Below are positions 1-7,800 of a stretch of DNA of 21,713 nt, one piece after another. Both the position numbers and the translations under genes were made by a program. Where the stretch lies: IMG/VR virus record IMGVR_UViG_3300025085_000226, positions 1-21,713 of that record; one strand, 5' to 3'. The notes beneath the pieces are model-generated. The model saw only the letters and a list, made by a program, of their open reading frames with translations, ran no database searches and was not told where the DNA came from. The stretch is from a virus. Numbering within the stretch: the first letter of the stretch is position 1; each line of letters opens with the position of its first letter.

Positions 1-1299
1 GCTCGTATCATTAACTTTAAGATAGTTAAGATAATTGAATCCTCTGTATCCAGTGGTTGCAGTAAGTTCCTGATCAAGTTCAAAATCTTCTTTTGTATTT
101 CCATCAGCAAAAGAGACTCTATTATTCTGTAATTGTGTATTATCAACACCTACTGCGGCGATTGTGACATGCCCGTTGCTGTCAACGTCGAAATCTTCCT
201 GTGCAAAACTAGCCAGTCCCTTCTGCTCCGTTGCCTCAGCCGCGAGGTAACGCCATGATCCAGTATCACCACTGGAATGAGTAGGAGCACCAACGCCAGC
301 ACCAATGTCTGCAATCGCTTGGTAGACTTTTGATGCATTCTGAATGATTGCATATCTGGAATAAGCAGTGCCTGCATCATAGTTAGCATACTTACTACCC
401 TCGGTAGCAGTAGCAATAGGCACATTTGTTGAACTTTGAAGACGACCGTACTTATCTACTGTAAATTTAACAGTGTTTACAGTTTCGGTTCCTAAGAGTT
501 CTCCTTTTGATCCAACAGAATTTACAGATGTGAGACTTTCTGTATTATAGTCACCGTCAGAATGAGCGGATGGGTCTGGAACAACAGTGGTATTTGCTAA
601 GTCAATTGTAGGATTGCCATTAATGCCGTCCCCATTACTAACGACAGTTCTTCCTGATGAAGAGTCAATATCTCTAACTGTGATATTACCAATCGATGTT
701 CTAGAAATTAAACCAAAACCAGCAGAACCATCAGTAAGGTTTGTGATTGCTGTTAAATCATTGTCATATGGTTGTGCAGAACTTCCAACAACAGTACCAT
801 CTAATCCATATGCTTGGATTGTTGTTGGATTTTCAGCATTAGTTACCCTACCCTTAGAATCAACAGTAACTTTTGTATAAGTTGCAGAAGAATTCTCTGT
901 TCCGTCATAATGAGGGAGTGTTGAGATTAGACCGAGAACAGCATTGATATTGAGGTTTGCAGAACCGTCAAAAATACCAGAACCAGTAACGTCTTGTGAT
1001 AATTGAATCTGACGAGTTGAAGATAATCTCGATGCAGTAGAAGCATTACCAATTAGTGTTGCAGTAACAGTACCTGCTTGAAAGTTTCCGTCAGCATCTC
1101 GCTGCACCAACGTATTTGCAGTGGATGAAACTGATTCAATAGGTCTTCCATACCTAAGAGAGTTCCATGCAGTAACACCATCCCCAATTTTTATGCGACC
1201 CGTATCAAGTTCAATCCCAAGTTCACCTTGAGCAAGAGTTGGATTCGCATTACTCCATTGGGTAGCTGAACCACGTCGTAACTGAATTCTATTTGCCAT
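1..1299 (-). CDS. Tail fibre protein, Mtd_N-type N-terminus (3' end missing)
   Basis: The reading frame is open for 433 codons from the ATG at 1297-1299 to the window edge, so the C-terminus is missing. Residues 1-50 (MANRIQLRRGSATQW..., then GELGIELDTGRIKIGDG and W.SL.YG) match the N-terminal fold of the major tropism determinant family, which attaches receptor-binding fibres to phage baseplates. The following repeats (VTVDSKGRVT, FTVDKYGRLQ, FDVDSNGHVTI) are typical of long trimeric fibres. The segment near the edge (ADG.TKEDFELDQELTATT then GYRGFNYLNY) recalls marine T4-like cyanophage fibre proteins. The gene has its own late promoter and follows a terminator, so it is a separate transcription unit. 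No good ribosome binding site is visible upstream of the ATG. The expected role is host recognition at the tail tip. The fold call is from motif memory; the host receptor is unknown. Confidence 0.8.
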   Translation of the reverse strand, partial: MANRIQLRRGSATQWSNANPTLAQGELGIELDTGRIKIGDGVTAWNSLRYGRPIESVSSTANTLVQRDADGNFQAGTVTATLIGNASTASRLSSTRQIQLSQDVTGSGIFDGSANLNINAVLGLISTLPHYDGTENSSATYTKVTVDSKGRVTNAENPTTIQAYGLDGTVVGSSAQPYDNDLTAITNLTDGSAGFGLISRTSIGNITVRDIDSSSGRTVVSNGDGINGNPTIDLANTTVVPDPSAHSDGDYNTESLTSVNSVGSKGELLGTETVNTVKFTVDKYGRLQSSTNVPIATATEGSKYANYDAGTAYSRYAIIQNASKVYQAIADIGAGVGAPTHSSGDTGSWRYLAAEATEQKGLASFAQEDFDVDSNGHVTIAAVGVDNTQLQNNRVSFADGNTKEDFELDQELTATTGYRGFNYLNYLKVNDTS

Positions 1300-1331
1300 T
1301 CCCGAAAATTGCTGAGATTATGCTTCTGAGT

Positions 1332-1339
1332 TATTTATG
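1332..1339 (-). promoter_or_regulatory. T4-type late promoter for the tail-fibre gene
   Basis: The minus strand reads CATAAATA, matching the NATAAATA late promoter core reported for T4-like cyanophages (T4: TATAAATA, read by the phage sigma gp55). It lies 32 bases upstream of the fibre ATG and directly downstream of an intrinsic terminator, so it would restart transcription for the fibre gene alone. Confidence 0.75.
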
Positions 1340-1342
1340 CCA

Positions 1343-1370
1343 TTAAAAAGGGGGGAATTAAACCCCCCTG
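1343..1370 (-). terminator. Rho-independent terminator
   Basis: On the minus strand a run of six G (seven pairs with the flanking A-T) is followed by the loop TTTAATT, six C and then a run of five T. This is a compact GC stem with a U-tract, just after the stop codon of the second small coiled-coil gene. It closes the gp8-to-small-protein transcription unit. Confidence 0.9.
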
Positions 1371-1373
1371 TCA

Positions 1374-1601
1374 TTATTCTGTTTCTGTTACTTCTTCTTC
1401 GGGAGGATTGGACATAGTTTCTTCCTCCTGAGGAGTCTCCGAATAGTATTGAAGTGTTTCAATAGCACCCTGAAGTTTCAATGCAGTAACCTCATTATCT
1501 CTAATTCTTTTAGAGAGTGACTTGTTTTCTTCAAGAAGATTATTCATTCTCTCAGTAAACTGAGTTAGCATTTCTTCTTGAGAAACTTTTTCAATCGTCA
1601 T
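1374..1601 (-). CDS. Small acidic coiled-coil protein
   Basis: This gene encodes 75 residues. Residues 5-52 have a heptad-like pattern (MLTQFTERMNNLLEENKSL, then IRDNEVTALKLQGAIETLQYY) that predicts a long helix or coiled coil. The last 20 residues are very acidic (EEETMSNPPEEEVTETE). The ATG follows the upstream small gene by only three bases and has a good AAGG ribosome binding site seven bases upstream. That supports it as a real, co-translated gene. I do not recognise a named family. Its place between baseplate genes and the tail fibre, and the size and charge, would fit a fibre-assembly factor or a small virion component, but this is inference only. Confidence 0.75.
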   Translation of the reverse strand: MTIEKVSQEEMLTQFTERMNNLLEENKSLSKRIRDNEVTALKLQGAIETLQYYSETPQEEETMSNPPEEEVTETE

Positions 1602-1604
1602 AAT

Positions 1605-1832
1605 TTAACCTTTTTGAGTTTGAACTAACGTTAGTAAAAGTGATTTGATTTCACTCATCTCTGATTTTAGCGCAGAAACATCATCTTGTAAAGCCTGTTG
1701 AGTCTGTGCTTGCTTTTGTCTGGAATTATATTTTTTCATATATTCCGTATACTCACCACTGTCAGTGTATTCAAACGCACCAGAGGTGGATTCTCTCACC
1801 CACCCAGTATTATCTTTGATTGGTTGTTTCAT
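1605..1832 (-). CDS. Small phage protein with C-terminal coiled coil
   Basis: This gene encodes 75 residues. Residues 10-37 (WVRESTSGAFEYTDSGEY, then YMKKYNSRQ) resemble the 'VRD..TGA..N.D...Y..Y' opening found in many small phage proteins encoded next to tail genes. Residues 44-72 (LQDDVSALKSEMSEIKSLLL) form a clear leucine-heptad coiled coil. The start overlaps the stop of the giant upstream gene by one base (TAATG) and no Shine-Dalgarno is visible, so translation is probably coupled. The function is unknown. A structural or chaperone role during tail assembly is plausible from position, not from any catalytic motif. Confidence 0.78.
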   Translation of the reverse strand: MKQPIKDNTGWVRESTSGAFEYTDSGEYTEYMKKYNSRQKQAQTQQALQDDVSALKSEMSEIKSLLLTLVQTQKG

Positions 1833-4800
1833 TATACAGCAAGAGCGATTGCGCGAAGGTCCTTAATGTAAGGTGTATATGCCTGATTATCAGATACGAA
1901 TACCACTTTAATTTGGTATTCGACAAAATCTAAACCAGTAGCTTCATACTCATAATCTCGGAAGATTTCAGTTTCATCCGTTCCAGGAACAGTGGCATCT
2001 CCTGACGCAGTAGAGAAGAAATTATATCCTTCGTCTTCAATTACCCCAGTAGATCCAGTAGGAAGTGTTCTATATAGCACTTTAATTGATGTTCCAGGTG
2101 GACGGAAACCCGCAAAGAGAACCTTGAGTGAAGTTGAAGTGTTGCTCAATGATGCCACCTTAGAAATATATACTGCATCGTGAGTATCTCCAGTTGATAA
2201 CAGAGCAGTGTTCTCATCAGCAGGACTATTAATTCTACTACTAACGAGAGTAGCAGACATTCTATCCGTATCAATTACAGGTGTGATATTAGTCTTACTG
2301 GAAGTTAATGATACGTCCATTCTAAAAGATTTAGCACCAGCAAGTTCTGCATCTTCATTAACCTTAGAACAAATCATCTGAGGTTCATCAAAGTAATTGT
2401 CATCTCCAAGGACTACATCTTTGAATAATCCATTATTAACAAAGGAATTTTGACTGAGTTGAACTCCATCATTGATAGATGTGCCCGTGACAGTATTAAT
2501 TCTAGCGTTAATTTCAGTATTCGGTAGAATCATAGTTTGTAGAGAAGGTACGATAATTTCATACTGCAGGTTTTGCGTTGCAATTCCTGCGACTCCACCA
2601 CTAATAATACCAGATGTTGAAATTGATGTAGTTGTAATATCGTAAGAATCTAAAGTTGGATTGCTGATATTGGAGTGTGTTTTGTTAATTTCAGTTAGAG
2701 GAATACCATCTAAGTTATAACATTCAACTACAGTTTCATCTGCATGTGCTACAGCAGTAGTTCCATCAACACCCCTTTCAGCAACAGTGATTGTCTTACC
2801 ATCCGAACTGACAGCGGAATATGACATAATCTCATCTTCAATCTTAATATAACCCAGATTGGATACTCCGATATTAGCACCATCGATTCTTGAATGGAAT
2901 GCAATGGCGTCATTAACGAGTACCGATAAGTCGCTAGTTGAGATAGAAGAAGTCAAGAAGGTGGGATTGATTTCAGATGCAATCCCCTCGATAGTTACAT
3001 TGTTATCAAGGTCGTGCATACCATGATTTGAATGTAAGATTCTAACCAGTTTTTCACTTGTAGCATAAGTTGGAGTAGTAGTTGCATACGAATCAGTGAT
3101 AGATGCAGGACTTCCTGAAGTGGTATCTCCACTATAAGCAATAGTATTAACTGTTGCAGTAGCACCAGAAGTTCCACCTGTAATAGTTTCTGTCGAAGGA
3201 GTAAACTCTGTAGAAACATACTTCAGTGTCAAAGTATTAGTTCCAGAGGTCCAAGTTACAATTTCTGCAGTGGGAGAAGTAGAAGAATTTCCTGTAATAG
3301 TTTCACCAACAGTGAAATCACCTGAAGTTCCAGTAACGACCAGTGTTGCAGTAGTCTTAGATGACACAATTCTATTTGTAATTACACCACCTGTATCAGA
3401 ACCTGCTTGCCAAGCACCACTAACATCGTTAATGGTTAAAGTTCTTACTGATCCTACATCAGTAATTGCAGTAATTGTACCCTCAGAAAGAGTAGTTTTT
3501 TGATACAATCTTGCACCAATTGTGTAATTCAATGAGTTGTCATTAAGAACTAGTTTCAAAGATGGTTGGAAAGTTTGAACAGGTTCTGCTCTCAATTTCA
3601 ACTTACCATTATTACCAATATCAAGTTCTGCATTATTAAAGACTACTGTAGAAGTTGAAGTTGTATCAAAATCTGCTCTATAAAGATTGAATTTGAGGTC
3701 TTCGTACTGGTCAGCAGTCCATGTTGTTGCGTTCTGTGACTTAAACAAGACACCTGCATATGGTTGCTCAGAGATTGTTCTATCTCCAGTAATATCAACT
3801 TCACCCATTCTTGAAATCCAGACTTTATATTCATTAGAGTCAGAGAACAAGACAAAACAATGTTCAATTGATGGTGGAATGTAGACAGGTGCTCTGAAAA
3901 CAAAGTTGGTTGCAATAGCACCTGTTTCTGAAGTTTGAATATCGTCAGGAACAATAGTAACATCAGAGAATGGAAGGATATTTGCAGTAGGATAACCATT
4001 CTCCATAGTTCTAATTTGCATAGAGATTGGAATATTAGTATCCTTTGTGTTGAAATAAATGTCTACAGACGATACAAATACACCACCTTCTTCTTCAATC
4101 AAGAATGATTGTGCAAGAGGATCCCACCAACCAACTTGCCTACGACGAGTACGAGTAGTACGAACAGTTCTGGATTGAGTTACTGTATCACGAACAATAT
4201 CGGCATTACGAACAGCAAGAACATTTTCTTGCAAAGTATTCAATGTGCCCGTTGCTTGGTATTCTGCTTCTGCAGCAGAATCTACAGCACCAGCTAAACG
4301 ACTATCAGTTTCATTAGTAGTCAGACGAATTGTTCTTGTGCCAGTTGCCCAACGAGGAGCAGGGTCTGAAATTGGAGGTGCAGGTTCTCCAGGACCTCCA
4401 GTCACTGCGATATCAGGTGTTGCTGGAGGAATAAAGAATGATGCTCTAAATTTACCAGTTCTATCAGATACCAATCTCCTGTTTGCCATGACTGCTCGTG
4501 CCCCAGATTCACCTTCGATAATTTCACCTACTTGGAAATTGCCATAAGACTTACCTGCTGATTGCTGTGCCGCTCTCAAAACATTAACATTCAGAAGCGC
4601 AGTTGTAGAAGAATACGAACTCGGAAGTTCTGAATCATCATATGGACTATAAGTATAGAAACCATTTGGTGCCACCACAACAAACTTAGCACCACTAGTA
4701 AGACCAGTTACAGTCTCACCAACAACAAATGGAGTAGAATTTGTTCTGTTATCAACTGAAGGGTCTTTAATCAATTCAATGAGTTTTGGTGTGATGTAAT

Positions 4801-7800
4801 CATCAATCTTTTTACCATCAAAGAATGCAAAGAACTTAGTTCTTGGCTTCATCCTTGCAACATCAAGTCGTACATTCCTGGAACGAATCCACGGAATTGT
4901 TGTTCTTGCGACGACGGAATCACCTAAACTACGCTCATCAATTCTAGGAGTAACTTGAGTTCTGATACCAGTCCTAACTTGACCTCGTGTGGTAGTAATC
5001 CTCGTTCTACGCATAACTGCGCGACCTCTTCCCCACGCAGAGCGTCGTCCAGAACGCCATGTGCGTCTTCTTCTCCTTCTTGTAGTCCAAGTAGTATTCC
5101 AAGAATTCCATTGAGTAGGAGCAAATCCATTTTGGTCGATATTTAATCTGTCTGCTGTTGAATTAAAGTCTCCTTCAATGTTAGTCACTCTTCTAGGAAT
5201 TCTGGTAGTATCTACCCAATCATCTGAAGCTGGTGTCAAATCAATTCTTCCAATATATGTAAATACATTGAATGGGTTGACATTTTCAACACGAGAAGCA
5301 TATGGTTGCTCAATAATATTGAGTTCTGTGTAGGGGAGAGTAATTAGTGGTCCTGTAATTTGATAATTTGCAGATAATGCTTCATTAACCTCCATTGTGA
5401 CATTAGTTGTGTAATGAGAAGGATGGCACGAACCTTCCTGTAAATCTAGAGAACTAGCAAAATCGGGGTCTGACATCTCACACTTAGAATGATCTGTAAA
5501 GTCATCTACAAAGAATCCATTCTTCAAACGATTGAATCCATCAGCATCAGTAAGTTCTAATGATAATGTATTACTCTCCAACATATTAAGGGAGGTGTAG
5601 TATTCGACCTGATTTAAACGAGTTTCAATTTTACCAATATCTCTCATGGTAAATCGTTTGTTCTCAGAAAGAGTAATCAGAACATCCTGATCAGGTTCAA
5701 ATCCATATGGTTTGTGCTGAAGTGTTGCTAAAAGCATACCTTCGGCAATATCATCAGGGAAAATCGGTTCTTCTGCATCCTTACCCTTAATAACCTGAAA
5801 GTCTCCATCAGGAGTCAAGAACAATTTGTCAATTCTAGAAAGATACCAATCATAATCACAACGGAAATCGCTATCCAACTTAGGAATATCGAAAATGGTT
5901 CCAGTAGGATTACCACTAACATTGAATACTCTTGATTTGAAATCGAATGTGGAACAATTTACAAATGCAGGAGATGCTACAGTTCCATCACCGTTATACA
6001 GACTCTTAATTCCAGGACGGAAATCTAGATAATCGGCAAGATACTTAGATCCAAAGAAAGGAATGTTTTTATAACTGGTGTTCAGATAGGACTGACCACC
6101 AAAATAATCACCTGTAGCAGAATGACTATAGTAATCAATAACAATTTTTAACTTTCTAATAGGAAGTGCAAATCCTTTCAGACGAATAAGTCTGGAGCAA
6201 TCATACATAAATCCTGTTTGAGATGGGGATAATGCATATCTATTAGTTACTTCTTTAGATCCATCAATAACAGAACCATCGGCATCATTAATAATTCCGA
6301 CAACTGCATCTTCGTTACTATCAACACCATTAACAGTTTCCCCTAAAGTAAACTTACCTGAAATGTAAACGAGAGTAAGTTTTAATGTAGATGAATCAAA
6401 TTCAACTACACGAGCTCTTGCACCAGAAGATTTGCCAGAAATAACAGAACCAGTCTTAAAGAACTTAGGTTCAACTAAAGTGATTGAAGGAATTACAGGA
6501 TCGTTGTTGTCTAAAGATTCATAAACAGCATGTAATTTATATGCATCTGTAAGACCTAAGGAAATTTCTTGATCTTGAATTCTAGTACCATAAAGGTTGG
6601 AATACGTTAAATTATAATTTTGCTTATCTAAGTTATCGATAGTCTTATTGACTTTTAAAACAAACATCTCTTGAGGAGATTTTGTTTTTCTCTGCACAAC
6701 ATTTTTAGAGATAGTTGCAGTAACTTTAATTGACGATATATTAGTTAAATTATCAATTTGGAGAGTTGTTCTATCTGCAGAAGTGAATGAGGTGAAACCA
6801 AAAGCACCAGCATCGCTAGTTGCAAGTGGTATCTGAGAACCTACAGGATAAGATGCATTACTACTACCCAATACAGTGAATGAGAAATTGACTGCTGAAA
6901 TTGCAGAGAACTGTTCGTTTTCTGGCAAGGTGATAGAAACAGAATCGCCTGCAGGTGTCTGTGAATCAAATGTTCTTCTGACAGTCATAGATTCGTCAGA
7001 AATAGACCTGATATACTCTTTTGGCATTTGAGTAATAAGATCTGTTGTCTCTTCATTACCAAAGAGAGTAGAGCGATAGCGAATTGCTGCAGTGAATGTT
7101 CCTGGTGTTGGGAAGTTTACTGAAGGAGGAGTAACATTGACAATTTGATTTGCATTATCAAAGATAAAGTTATCTGAAGATGTAATTAATGATGCTGGAT
7201 TTACTTTATCAACATCAACATATGTTGTCTCACTAAAATAGATTCTATCGCCAGGTCTTAAATCTGCTCCAAAATTGGAATTAAGACCTGTAATCTGATG
7301 AGTACCAACAGATGCAATATCTACAGTCCCTCCATTTCCATGGATGGCAGACACTGGAATCGTACATCCATTCCCATGAATTGTCGCTACATCAAACGTC
7401 AGTGATGCTGCACCGCCACTGCCAAGGTTTCCATCAACAATTGTAAAGGTTTCATCTACTGCAAATCCTGTACCGTCGTCAGTAATAACAATAGTTGCTG
7501 CACCTGTACCATCAACAGCAATAGTAAATGTAGCACCACTACCAGAACCATCTGTAGTGTAATCGGATGCTGTAATCGTATATGTTCCTTCTGTTCTACT
7601 GGCATCAGCAGCACTGATAGTGTCAATAGTATCGATTCCAGTTGCATTTACGTTTGTAATCGTAATTAATTCTGCATTTGCATATCCACTACCATCAGAT
7701 AATGCTGTAGAATTAACTGCTACTGTTTGAACCGCACCATTAGCATCCGCAGTAATATCAACAATAAGACCAGTACCAGAACCAGAAGAAGTTGTTGCAA

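Noticed and set aside
587-880. Plus-strand open frames, here and throughout the window (for example 4245-4547, 16816-17160, 21172-21462)
   Set aside because: They lie wholly opposite well-supported minus-strand genes, have no recognisable motif or ribosome binding site, and their composition is that expected from the antisense of Thr/Ser/Gly-rich coding.
1343-1370. Terminator acting on the plus strand
   Set aside because: The T-run follows the stem only on the minus strand, and no plus-strand gene precedes it.
3643-3999. A 118-codon minus-strand frame within the giant gene, and similar Leu-rich shadows
   Set aside because: They are out-of-frame readings of the conserved GGVFVSSVD...NGYPT region; the Leu/Gln-rich composition is a frame artefact.
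4965-5130. Histone- or protamine-like DNA-binding protein from the Arg-rich stretch
   Set aside because: The stretch is internal to one uninterrupted 2664-residue frame with conserved phage tail motifs on both sides; no separate start or stop supports an independent gene.
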